In this document: positions 1 to 5,859 of the stretch, piece after piece | Layout of the letters: every line of letters begins with the position of its first letter | Position numbering within the stretch: the stretch's first letter is position 1 | Assembly: GCA_964588385.1 (NCBI GenBank) | Contig: CAZPPG010000070.1 | Coordinates: 1-15,344, forward strand | From: JAHBWV01 sp964588385 | GTDB taxonomy: Bacteria; Planctomycetota; Phycisphaerae; Phycisphaerales; UBA1924 | Direction of reading: 5' to 3' | Length of the DNA stretch: 15,344 nucleotides | Notes under the pieces: generated by a model | What the model saw: the letters and a program-made list of their open reading frames with translations, nothing else | Told to the model about the DNA's origin: nothing | The model's database searches: none | Program-made: the position numbers and the translations under genes

Positions 1-22
1 CACTGACAGACGTATGTCAGTG
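1..22. terminator. Perfect inverted repeat, possible terminator stem
   Basis: Two 8-base arms, CACTGACA (1-8) and TGTCAGTG (15-22), are perfectly complementary around a 6-base loop. No T-run follows on the plus strand. On the minus strand any T-run would fall before position 1, outside the window. It could therefore end minus-strand transcription coming from the membrane-protein gene at 203-1087, or be a protein-binding palindrome. The 180 bases from 23 to 202 are purine-rich on the plus strand, and I see no supported gene there. Confidence 0.45.
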
Positions 23-202
23 AGAGGCGCAGATTCTTGGGACTCTGGGGTGTTCGGGGGGATGGCGGAGGGACGCGACTGCGGAGGACGCCGCGAGCGC
101 AGCGTGGACGTGGAGCAGAGGGGAGCGGAATGAGGAGGCGGGAATCGCGGAAGAGGGGCGATGCGATCGCGTTTGGCTTCGCGAAAGACCGATCGATGGA
201 GG

Positions 203-1087
203 TCACGGGGAGGGATCGGGTCGCGTGCCGCGGTCGTTGGTGGCGAGCGGCTTGCCGCCGACGGTGAGGTTTGTGTGTGCGCGGCCGGGGTGTCCGAACC
301 AAGAGTTGACGCCTTGCGGGCCGGGGTAGTGCGCGTCGAGGGTGGAGGCGACATCGGGCATGGCGGCCTTGGCGGGAACCCAGCCGCCGTTGACATCCGG
401 GAAGTCGACGGCGCAGTTGGCGCACTTTTTTTCGTTGTCGAAGCGGATGGGGCACCAGAAGCTCTCGACGTTGCGGAGCATCTCGGTGCCGAGGGACCAG
501 ATGCCGGTCATCCAATCGCAGTAGAGGCACCAGATGAGATCGTGGCCGACGAGGCCGTCGAACTTCTGGCGCGAGCAGTTGACCCATTCGCCGGGGTTGT
601 ACTTCGGGAAGCGCACGAGGATCCGGATGCCGGGCCAGAGGAGATACTGGGCGACGCGCACGATCCAGAAGATGGGGACCGCGCCGGCGGTGAGCCAGAC
701 GGCGGTGTGGTTGCGGAAGGGGCCGACCTTGCGGTTCAACACGTGGACGATGCGGGTCTTCCTGGCATCACCGGTGATGCGATTGCGATGGGCGAGTTCG
801 TGCAGCACGGTCCAGATGCAGACGGCGGCGACCTGGCCCGCGACAGCGCCGAGGAGCCCGATCCAGCCGGCATAGATGGGGCCGAAGAAGAGAGGCGCGG
901 CGGTGAAGTATGTGATGGGGAGATCAAGGAGCGGGGCGCGACAGAACGCTTCGGAGAGGCGACGGCCCGGTTCACCGAGACGGGGCAAGAGGTGCAGGAG
1001 TCCGGCGCCGATGAGCAGCGCGCCGGCCACGATTCCTGCGGTCAAGAGGAAGGATTCGAGGAGGGGGTGGAGTTCCAGGTCGGGCAT
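203..1087 (-). CDS. Polytopic membrane protein with HExxH motif and Cys-rich C-terminal half
   Basis: This encodes 294 residues. Hydrophobic segments near residues 11-37, 58-78, 80-99 and 128-150 indicate an inner-membrane protein. HELAH at 96-100 lies at the cytosolic or luminal edge of a membrane segment and resembles the zinc-binding HExxH of membrane metalloproteases. The C-terminal half has cysteines at 171, 187, 190, 212, 222 and 225, including CLYC and CANC pairs that could bind a metal. The pattern of invariant-looking Trp and Cys residues looks like a conserved family, but I cannot name it. The ATG at 1085-1087 was chosen because the upstream extension of this frame (to 2110) is antisense to the DUF1579 gene and low-complexity. 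No clear ribosome-binding site precedes it. Protease activity is inference from one motif only. Confidence 0.75.
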   Translation of the reverse strand: MPDLELHPLLESFLLTAGIVAGALLIGAGLLHLLPRLGEPGRRLSEAFCRAPLLDLPITYFTAAPLFFGPIYAGWIGLLGAVAGQVAAVCIWTVLHELAHRNRITGDARKTRIVHVLNRKVGPFRNHTAVWLTAGAVPIFWIVRVAQYLLWPGIRILVRFPKYNPGEWVNCSRQKFDGLVGHDLIWCLYCDWMTGIWSLGTEMLRNVESFWCPIRFDNEKKCANCAVDFPDVNGGWVPAKAAMPDVASTLDAHYPGPQGVNSWFGHPGRAHTNLTVGGKPLATNDRGTRPDPSP

Positions 1088-1119
1088 GGTCGAGGATAGC
1101 GCGTGGGAGGCAAATAGAG

Positions 1120-1145
1120 CCGGCCGACGCGTGTGCGCCGGCCGG
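1120..1145. repeat. GC-rich hairpin downstream of the DUF1579 gene
   Basis: CCGGCCG (1120-1126) pairs with CGGCCGG (1139-1145). Within the loop, GCG (1129-1131) can pair with CGC (1136-1138). It lies between two minus-strand genes and may slow or end transcription from the DUF1579 gene, but no T-run follows on either strand. Confidence 0.5.
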
Positions 1146-1172
1146 TGTGGAAGTTTGGGTGTGTTGGAAGGT

Positions 1173-1188
1173 CGGCGCGTGTGCGCCG
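1173..1188. repeat. Second hairpin sharing a core with the 1120-1145 hairpin
   Basis: CGGCGC (1173-1178) and GCGCCG (1183-1188) form a perfect 6-bp stem around GTGT. The stretch GCGTGTGCGCCG occurs both here and in the 1120-1145 hairpin, so this is a small tandem pair of related palindromes in one 113-base gap. It could be a pair of binding sites or two tandem transcript-end hairpins. Confidence 0.5.
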
Positions 1189-1200
1189 AGAGGGGGAAGA

Positions 1201-1863
1201 TCAGCGGCCGCCGGTGACGCCGGCGTGGGACGAGTCGCGTGTGTAGGCGATCTCCATCATCTTGTACTCTTCGCCGGTGAGCATGTTGGGGCCGTACATC
1301 TCCATGACCATGGTGTCGGGTCCGGTGACGCGCTCGATCTGACGCATGGTGACGGGTCCCTTCTTGACGGGACAGTTGAAGGTGAGGGTCCAGGTCATGG
1401 TCTTGCCGTCGGAGGAACGCTCGCCGGTGCCGGTGGCCATGCCGGTGCCCATGGTGTCGTACCAGATGGCGGTGTATTGCTTCGAGACGTTGTCGAAGCC
1501 GTAGACGCCGTGTCCTTCGAACATGCCCATGGGGCCCATGTCGCTCTTGGACTCGCAGGCGAAGAAGCGGCCGCCGAGGACGGAGGTGATGGTGCTGACG
1601 CAGTCGGCCTTCATGGGCTCGGAGTCGGGGATCGGCATGTACATGGTCATCTTGCCGTTCCAGGTTCCAACACCCTGGGCGAGGTGGGCGTGCTCGGGGC
1701 CGGGGGTGGCGGCTTCGCCGCACATCTGCATGCAGAGGGCCATCTGCTCTTCGGGTGAGGGCTTGGCGGCGTCGGTCTTCTTTGAGGGCTGAGCGATGGC
1801 GATGGAGCCGGCGGCGAGCACGACGAGGGACGCGAGGATGCCACAGTTCCGTTTGGTTCGCAC
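1201..1863 (-). CDS. Exported DUF1579 family protein
   Basis: This encodes 220 residues with an N-terminal signal peptide: basic RTKR, a hydrophobic stretch at about 9-22, and probable cleavage after AIA near residue 24. The mature part has the pattern typical of DUF1579: a GTWNGKM segment, a later stretch about conversion of the sample (GHGVYGFDNVSKQYTAIW), then TGTGERSSDGKTMTW and near the end a GEEYKMMEI segment. The family is common in planctomycetes and has no established biochemical role; an extracytoplasmic lipocalin-like fold is plausible. It is Met-rich and has a CMQMC cluster near residue 40. The start is GTG (1861-1863), supported by a strong AAGGAG site (1870-1875 on the plus strand) at 6-base spacing. 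Confidence 0.85.
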   Translation of the reverse strand: MRTKRNCGILASLVVLAAGSIAIAQPSKKTDAAKPSPEEQMALCMQMCGEAATPGPEHAHLAQGVGTWNGKMTMYMPIPDSEPMKADCVSTITSVLGGRFFACESKSDMGPMGMFEGHGVYGFDNVSKQYTAIWYDTMGTGMATGTGERSSDGKTMTWTLTFNCPVKKGPVTMRQIERVTGPDTMVMEMYGPNMLTGEEYKMMEIAYTRDSSHAGVTGGR

Positions 1864-1883
1864 GTGAATCTCCTTGTGTTGGG

Positions 1884-1902
1884 GCGGCGTGCTTGACGCC
1901 GC
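1884..1902. promoter_or_regulatory. Palindrome in the leader of the DUF1579 gene
   Basis: GCGGCGT (1884-1890) and ACGCCGC (1896-1902) are perfect 7-base inverted arms around a 5-base loop. They sit 21 bases upstream of the GTG start, just above the ribosome-binding site. It may act as a leader hairpin or an operator. No regulator can be named from sequence. Confidence 0.45.
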
Positions 1903-2072
1903 GAGAGAAACTGTAGAAGGGCTTGATGGTCGATTCCGTTCTGATGCGGCTAGGGCGTTTACCCAAGGAGGGGCCGCGAGGGGCCAGCACGGGTGGAAGC
2001 TCGAAGCGTGCGTCCGGATGCGGACGTATCATCCTGACGATGCCCAATCGTTCCGTTGAAAGCTCGGGTTCG

Positions 2073-2306
2073 ATGACCGACCTTGCAAGCCGCGTGGAGC
2101 AGGTGATCAATCTGATCCGTCCGGCGGTTCAGAGTGATGGCGGGGACGTTGAGTTTGTGGAGTTGACGCCGGACCGGGTGGTGCGGATCCGGTTGCACGG
2201 GGCGTGCGTGGGGTGTCCTTCGAGCAATGTGACTCTGCAGATGGGAATTGAGCGGAACCTGCGGGCGCACGTTCCGGAGATCACGCGGGTCGAGGCGATC
2301 GACTGA
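2073..2306 (+). CDS. NifU C-terminal (Nfu-type) iron-sulfur scaffold domain protein
   Basis: This encodes 77 residues covering essentially one NifU C-terminal domain. It starts with a helix (RVEQVINLIRPAVQSDGGDVEF), then a beta-rich segment, then the cluster-binding GACVGCPSS with Cys45 and Cys48 (CxxC), and a C-terminal helix (LQMGIERNLRAHVPEI). Proteins of this family hold and transfer Fe-S clusters in the cytoplasm. It lacks the NifU N-terminal domain and the A-type domain of NfuA, so it is the short stand-alone form. An in-frame ATG at 2040 would add 11 residues (MPNRSVESSGS) unlike the family, so I prefer 2073; neither start has a strong ribosome-binding site. No other isc or suf genes are beside it. 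Confidence 0.88.
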   Translation: MTDLASRVEQVINLIRPAVQSDGGDVEFVELTPDRVVRIRLHGACVGCPSSNVTLQMGIERNLRAHVPEITRVEAID

Positions 2307-2402
2307 GCGGCGGCGATAATGTTCGCACTTTGTAAGGCACTTTGACTGATTGTTTGCGCGATGCTTGCGCCTTTCTGCAGCAAGGTGCGGGGGAAAGTCC
2401 GT

Positions 2403-2423
2403 GGACAGGATGATGAAATGTCC
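2403..2423 (+). promoter_or_regulatory. Hairpin with GGA loop upstream of csrA
   Basis: GGACA (2403-2407) pairs with TGTCC (2419-2423), leaving an 11-base loop that begins GGATG. ACAGGATG closely resembles the known CsrA RNA target, whose core is GGA in a hairpin loop. It lies 93 bases before the csrA start. It is part of the transcript only if transcription begins upstream of it. Confidence 0.4.
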
Positions 2424-2450
2424 TTGTGGTTACTGGGTTTGTGGTATACT
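2424..2450 (+). promoter_or_regulatory. Candidate promoter of csrA
   Basis: TATACT (2445-2450) is a good -10 match and is unusual in this GC-rich stretch. TTGTGG (2424-2429) could be the -35 element, but the spacer is 15 bases, shorter than the usual 17. A transcript from here would begin near 2457 and include the second leader hairpin and the ribosome-binding site, but not the first hairpin. Confidence 0.35.
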
Positions 2451-2470
2451 GCCGTGGCTCTTGAGGGAGC

Positions 2471-2495
2471 CGGACGGTGGGACGTCCGTACAGGA
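2471..2495 (+). promoter_or_regulatory. Leader hairpin with GGA loop and adjacent GTACAGGA, putative CsrA sites
   Basis: CGGACG (2471-2476) and CGTCCG (2483-2488) form a perfect 6-bp stem whose 6-base loop is GTGGGA. Directly after it, GTACAGGA (2488-2495) resembles the CsrA target consensus. The csrA ribosome-binding site GGAGG (2506-2510) is a further GGA. This arrangement is what is known for translational self-repression by CsrA; here it is inferred from sequence alone. Confidence 0.45.
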
Positions 2496-2515
2496 AAGCG
2501 GCGCTGGAGGCACCG

Positions 2516-2740
2516 ATGCTCGTCATCACACGACGTGAAGGGGAAGAGGTTGTGATCGGAGACCCGCGGAACCCCATCGGGGTTGTGCGGATCGCATCGA
2601 TCAAGGGGGAGCGGGTGCGGATCGCGTTCGACTTCCCGCGCGAGGTGGAGATCCACCGGCGCGAGATCGCGGACCAGATCGTGCAGGAGGGGCCTGCGGT
2701 GGTTGCGACCATCGGGCCGAATGCAGCGGCCGGCACGTGA
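2516..2740 (+). CDS. csrA: CsrA/RsmA carbon storage regulator (RNA-binding)
   Basis: This encodes 74 residues, close to the family length. It begins with the classic MLVITRREGE and has a central GVVRIASIKGERVRIAFD strand region and PREVEIHRREI, where Arg48 corresponds to the essential Arg44 of E. coli CsrA. CsrA dimers bind GGA motifs in mRNA leaders and block or stabilise translation; in many bacteria FliW antagonises them. The ATG at 2516 follows GGAGG (2506-2510) with 5-base spacing. No flagellar genes, such as fliW or flagellin, lie nearby, unlike in many Gram-positives. It follows the NifU-like gene with a 209-base gap, so it probably has its own promoter. The strong terminator at 2767-2803 ends it. 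Confidence 0.95.
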   Translation: MLVITRREGEEVVIGDPRNPIGVVRIASIKGERVRIAFDFPREVEIHRREIADQIVQEGPAVVATIGPNAAAGT

Positions 2741-2766
2741 GTGGTCCGGACAATCGATGAATGATA

Positions 2767-2803
2767 AACGACGCGGGCCGATCGGCTCGCGTCGTTCGTT
2801 TTT
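2767..2803 (+). terminator. Intrinsic terminator of csrA, possibly bidirectional
   Basis: AACGACGCG (2767-2775) pairs with CGCGTCGTT (2788-2796), and the inner bases extend the stem to about 13 bp with a GATC loop. TTTTT at 2799-2803 follows on the plus strand. On the minus strand a shorter TTTAT follows, so it may also stop ndk transcripts arriving from the other side. Confidence 0.88.
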
Positions 2804-2823
2804 GCGTGTGGTGGCGGTTGGAT

Positions 2824-3294
2824 TTACTCGGGCTTGCCGGAACCGAAGTCGTAGACCCACTGCTCGACGGCGCGGTTGATCTCGATGACCTCGCCCTGCT
2901 TGAAGAAGAGCTTGAGCTCGCGCTCGGCGGCTTCGGGGCTGTCGGATCCGTGGATGAGGTTGAAGGAGTTGGAGACGCCGAAGTCGCCACGGATGGTGCC
3001 GGGGGCGGCCTTGGAGCCGAAGGTGGCGCCCATCATGTTGCGGCAGATGGTTATGGCGCCGATGCCGCGGACGGCGAGAACGAGGACGGGGCTGCTGGTC
3101 ATGAATCGGACGAGGCCGGGATAGAAGCCCTTGGTCTTGTGGGCCTCGTAGTGGGTTGCGGCGAGTTCCTGGCTGATCTGCATGAGCTTGCAGCCGACGA
3201 CCTGGAGGCCCTTGTCTTCGAAGCGGCTGATGATGCGTCCCATGAGGCCGCGCTGGACGGCGTCGGGCTTGAGGATGATGAGGGTCGTCTCCAT
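2824..3294 (-). CDS. ndk: Nucleoside diphosphate kinase
   Basis: This encodes 156 residues. The enzyme transfers the gamma phosphate from ATP to NDPs through a phosphohistidine, balancing cellular (d)NTP pools. The family signature is complete: ILKPDAVQRG near the N terminus, the YEAHKTKGFYPGLV substrate-binding stretch, MMGATFGSKAAPGTIRGDFG, and NLIHGSDS with the catalytic His115. Length is slightly above the usual 135-150 because of a short C-terminal tail (about 146-156). The ATG at 3292-3294 is preceded by AAGGA (3304-3308 on the plus strand) at 9-base spacing; longer in-frame starts upstream lack family similarity. It is convergent with csrA and separated from the upstream ThpR-like gene by 165 bases, so it is probably transcribed separately. 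Confidence 0.96.
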   Translation of the reverse strand: METTLIILKPDAVQRGLMGRIISRFEDKGLQVVGCKLMQISQELAATHYEAHKTKGFYPGLVRFMTSSPVLVLAVRGIGAITICRNMMGATFGSKAAPGTIRGDFGVSNSFNLIHGSDSPEAAERELKLFFKQGEVIEINRAVEQWVYDFGSGKPE

Positions 3295-3459
3295 GCGTCG
3301 TAATCCTTGTTTGGGGATGGGTTTGCGGGCTGCGGCTCGGACGGTTTCCCGGCCGGTTTGGAAGGGGGAAAGGATAGGCTGGCGGGGTGCTGGGAGCGGC
3401 AGCACGAGGCAACGGGCGTGCGTAACCGGCGAGGGCGACGTGTTGTGCAACGCCCGGGC

Positions 3460-4077
3460 TTATCGCAAAGGTCGGAGGGGAACGGTGTGGAGGAGGGTGT
3501 CGTGGGACCCGTCTGGGCGGAGATCCGATCGGAAGAGGTGGATCTCGGAGACCGAGATGGCGACGGGCTCGATGGGTGTTTCCGGGAGGCGGGGCGCGTC
3601 CGGGTGTGAGGAGCGAGCGAGGGTCAGGTGGGGTTTGAAACGGTTGCCGCGTTTGCGTTGCTCGCGCGTGGCCAGACGGTGAAAGGCGCGGCGCTGGATC
3701 TCAAGCATGTCGGGCGGGGCATCGGTGAGCGCGGTCAGGACGCGGGGCTCGCCGCGTTCCGGGAGGCACGCGAGGCGGTCGGCGGTCAGGCGGAACGCAC
3801 GAAGTCCGGCGGCGGAGCGTTCTACGGATTCGATGATGTCGTCCAGACGGCGGAGGTCGGTCTCGCCAAGGAAGTGGAGTGTGAGGTGGAGGTGGGACGC
3901 GGAGACCAGGCGCCAATGGAGGGGCGCGTGCTGGTGGGATGACGGGATGCGGTCCAGGAGCGTCTGCGCGATGGGGTGCGGGATCGAGATGGCGATGAAG
4001 AGGCGCGGCACGCGGCGGACGATAGCGAGGGAAGCGGAAACGGGCCGCACACCCGATGGATGCGCGGCCCGGTGCAT
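3460..4077 (-). CDS. thpR: RNA 2',3'-cyclic phosphodiesterase (2'-5' RNA ligase family, ThpR type)
   Basis: This encodes 205 residues. The 2H phosphoesterase fold is shown by two HxT motifs, HLTLHFLGE (His64, Thr66) and PHLTLARS (His150, Thr152), which form the two catalytic histidine arms. RLFIAISIP at about 25-33 is the usual first strand. The family opens 2',3'-cyclic phosphates on RNA and can join or cut 2'-5' linkages in vitro; its cellular role is mostly unknown. The start is uncertain: ATG at 4075-4077 gives about 23 extra residues before the conserved strand, and GTG codons at residues 10 and 23 are alternatives. None has a clear ribosome-binding site. It begins 10 bases after the YqjE-like gene ends and is probably cotranscribed with it. 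Confidence 0.85.
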   Translation of the reverse strand: MHRAAHPSGVRPVSASLAIVRRVPRLFIAISIPHPIAQTLLDRIPSSHQHAPLHWRLVSASHLHLTLHFLGETDLRRLDDIIESVERSAAGLRAFRLTADRLACLPERGEPRVLTALTDAPPDMLEIQRRAFHRLATREQRKRGNRFKPHLTLARSSHPDAPRLPETPIEPVAISVSEIHLFRSDLRPDGSHDTLLHTVPLRPLR

Positions 4078-4086
4078 GAAGTCGCG

Positions 4087-4680
4087 TCAGTACTGGGGAG
4101 GTTTGACACGACTGGATTTGACTGCGGCGGCGAGAGCGGCGACGGCCGAGGCGGCACCGGCCCCTCGCGTTGCGACCTTGAGGAGTCGAAATGGTCCGAT
4201 GATGCTCATGGCGGCGAAGGCGGCGCCCGCCAGCACTCGGGGATCGGAGAGGGCCGCTTCGACCTGCTCCTTGAGTGAGTGGATGCTGTCGTTGTCGTGG
4301 GGCGACTCGGGATCCTTGGGCGGGGGATCGAACGCGACAGAGAGCTTTGCCTTGGCGGCGTCGATGCGGGCCTCGTTGAGTGTGGCGGACGCGCTGTCGC
4401 GGCCGATGCCGGAAGCGATGGCGCATACCAGCAGACCGACCGTGATGGTGATGAGACTGACGAGCAGCATGCTCCACATGAGGCCGAGGTGTGGCGAGAG
4501 CGCGATGATGATCGCTCCCGCCACACCGAGCACACCGTACGTTGCGAGTACCAGGCCCACCACTCGAAAGGCAAGACGATGACCCGCGGCGCGGATGGCC
4601 ATGACGCCTCGGTCGATTTCGGCGGACGCCAGTTCGTAGACGGCTTCCGAGCCGCGTTGGATGCGTTGGATGATGGTCAT
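4087..4680 (-). CDS. Phage holin-superfamily (YqjE-like) membrane protein
   Basis: This encodes 197 residues. An amphipathic N-terminal region (about 1-34) is followed by two hydrophobic helices at about 37-60 and 65-90 (LAFRVVGLVLATYGVLGVAG and MLLVSLITITVGLLVC), as in the holin-superfamily III proteins such as YqjE. The C-terminal half has an acidic linker and a weakly hydrophobic GAAFAAMSIIGPFRLL segment followed by an Ala-rich basic tail. The gene is directly downstream of a DUF883 gene, the same order as yqjD-yqjE in enterobacteria, which supports the call. Despite the family name, a lysis role is unlikely; an envelope-stress or membrane-scaffold role is only a guess. A GAGG site lies about 9 bases before the ATG. 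Confidence 0.72.
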   Translation of the reverse strand: MTIIQRIQRGSEAVYELASAEIDRGVMAIRAAGHRLAFRVVGLVLATYGVLGVAGAIIIALSPHLGLMWSMLLVSLITITVGLLVCAIASGIGRDSASATLNEARIDAAKAKLSVAFDPPPKDPESPHDNDSIHSLKEQVEAALSDPRVLAGAAFAAMSIIGPFRLLKVATRGAGAASAVAALAAAVKSSRVKPPQY

Positions 4681-4737
4681 CGGTTTTCGCCTCAGATCTA
4701 GAAGGGGAGGGGGCGAACATGGGCGATCGCGGTGGGA

Positions 4738-5022
4738 TCAGCGGCTGAAGAGTCGGCCGATGATGGCGCCTGCGCCGAGGGCGATGAGGACGGAGGCGGT
4801 CGGGTTCTTCTTGACGTAGCCGCACATCTGCTCGTGCGCGGTCTCGGCGCGATGGGCGATGCCCTGGGCGGTCTGCGCGACGGTGTCCTTGGCGACGACG
4901 GCGGAATCGCGGGCGAGATTCTTGACGTCGGTGCTGACGGCGGCGACATCGGTGCGGAGATCGGACATGCCGGGGCGGGGGTTGTAGGACGCGGTTCCGG
5001 AATCGTTGATCTGGCTGGGCAT
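4738..5022 (-). CDS. DUF883 (ElaB/YqjD-like) C-tail-anchored protein
   Basis: This encodes 94 residues. A polar helical region (about 20-70, DLRTDVAAVSTDVKNLARDS then repeated Ala/Asp/Thr heptads) leads to a single C-terminal membrane helix (TASVLIALGAGAIIGRLF) ending in SR. KKNP just before the helix and the GAGAIIG helix are typical of ElaB/YqjD. In E. coli these are inner-membrane proteins that bind ribosomes in stationary phase. The ATG at 5020-5022 has AAGGAG (5029-5034 on the plus strand) at 6-base spacing. It is followed after 57 bases by the YqjE-like gene and is probably the first gene of that operon. Confidence 0.82.
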   Translation of the reverse strand: MPSQINDSGTASYNPRPGMSDLRTDVAAVSTDVKNLARDSAVVAKDTVAQTAQGIAHRAETAHEQMCGYVKKNPTASVLIALGAGAIIGRLFSR

Positions 5023-5043
5023 TGTGTGCTCCTTACGAGTTTG

Positions 5044-5062
5044 CGGCCGAGGTTTTCGGCCG
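5044..5062. promoter_or_regulatory. Palindrome in the leader of the DUF883 gene
   Basis: CGGCCGA (5044-5050) and TCGGCCG (5056-5062) form a perfect 7-bp inverted repeat with a 5-base loop. It lies 21 bases upstream of the DUF883 start, above its ribosome-binding site. It could be an operator or leader hairpin, or the remains of a terminator for the aquaporin transcript ending upstream. No T-run is present. Confidence 0.4.
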
Positions 5063-5190
5063 GAGGGTGTGATCGGGAACGCGTGCTCCTCGATCGATGC
5101 AGTAGGATGCGTGCCGGTTGTGACGGGCGCGCGAAGGCGGGGTGAAATCGGGCTCAGGGTTGGTTCAGGGATAGCGCGTCAATGGGCCGC

Positions 5191-5859
5191 TCACGGGCGG
5201 AGCGGGCGCGCCGGGGAACTCGAGCGCGTGAGCGTTCTCGCGCATGGAACCGCGAATGCCGCGCCGAGGATCGGGGCGGTGAGATAGACCCAGAGCGACT
5301 GGGCGTGGCCGGAGACGAGCGCGGGCGCGAGAGAGCGCGCGGGGTTCATTGATGCACCGCTGATGGGGCCGGCGAAGAGGGCTTCGAGGCAGACGACGGC
5401 CCCCACCGTCACGCCCGCGGTGAGACCTCGTTCCTTTGCGCCGGAGGAGACCGCGAGGATCACGAGCATCAGGATGAAGGTGAGGACGATCTCGAGGACA
5501 AGCGATTGCAACGGCGAACCGGCGGGGAGCGTTGCACCGAGCGTCTCGTCCATCGGAAAGAGGAACCGGAGGAGCACGGAAGCGGCGCACGCGCCGGCGA
5601 CCTGGGCGAGGATGTAGCCGGGCAGGTCGCGAGGTGGGAAGCGTCCGGAGAGGGTGAACGCGATCGAGACGGCCGGATTCAGGTGCGCGCCAGAGATTTC
5701 GCCGATCGCGTCGATCATGGCCATGACAACCAGACCAAAGGTCAGGGCGATGCCGACGTGCGTGACGATGCCGCCTGAGACGTTGTTGACGACGATGGCG
5801 CCGGTGCCGGCGAAGACGAGACAGAATGTGCCGATCGACTCGGCGAGCAGTCGGTTCAC
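5191..5859 (-). CDS. MIP family channel (aquaglyceroporin), probable arsenic-locus AqpS-like
   Basis: This encodes 222 residues with six membrane helices and both pore signatures: SGAHLNPAVS (NPA at 61-63) and SGASMNPARS (NPA at 172-174). Such channels conduct water and small neutral solutes, including arsenous acid. The start is GTG (5857-5859), overlapping the TGA stop of the arsCM gene by four bases (GTGA), so translation is probably coupled. Position as the last gene of an ars operon with no ArsB or Acr3 pump suggests it lets arsenite or methylated arsenicals leave the cell, as AqpS does in Sinorhizobium. That role is inference from context. The C-terminal tail (RTLTRSSSPARPLRP) is short, basic and probably cytosolic. 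Confidence 0.88.
   Translation of the reverse strand: MNRLLAESIGTFCLVFAGTGAIVVNNVSGGIVTHVGIALTFGLVVMAMIDAIGEISGAHLNPAVSIAFTLSGRFPPRDLPGYILAQVAGACAASVLLRFLFPMDETLGATLPAGSPLQSLVLEIVLTFILMLVILAVSSGAKERGLTAGVTVGAVVCLEALFAGPISGASMNPARSLAPALVSGHAQSLWVYLTAPILGAAFAVPCARTLTRSSSPARPLRP

Noticed and set aside
161..1099. Long plus-strand open frame opposite the membrane-protein gene
   Set aside because: It is antisense to a gene with clear membrane helices and conserved motifs, and its product is Gly/Glu/Asp-rich without pattern. GC-rich DNA gives such frames by chance.
1147..1758. 203-residue plus-strand frame opposite the DUF1579 gene
   Set aside because: The opposite strand has a signal peptide, a ribosome-binding site and DUF1579 motifs; this one is a Gly/His/Val-rich shadow.
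1088..2110. N-terminal extension of the membrane protein to 2110
   Set aside because: The extension is Arg/His/Pro-rich, lies across the DUF1579 gene in another frame and lacks hydrophobic or family features; the ATG at 1087 begins the plausible protein.
4087..4680. Holin of a prophage
   Set aside because: The family name suggests it, but it sits behind a DUF883 gene as in the chromosomal yqjD-yqjE order, and no phage lysis genes are nearby.
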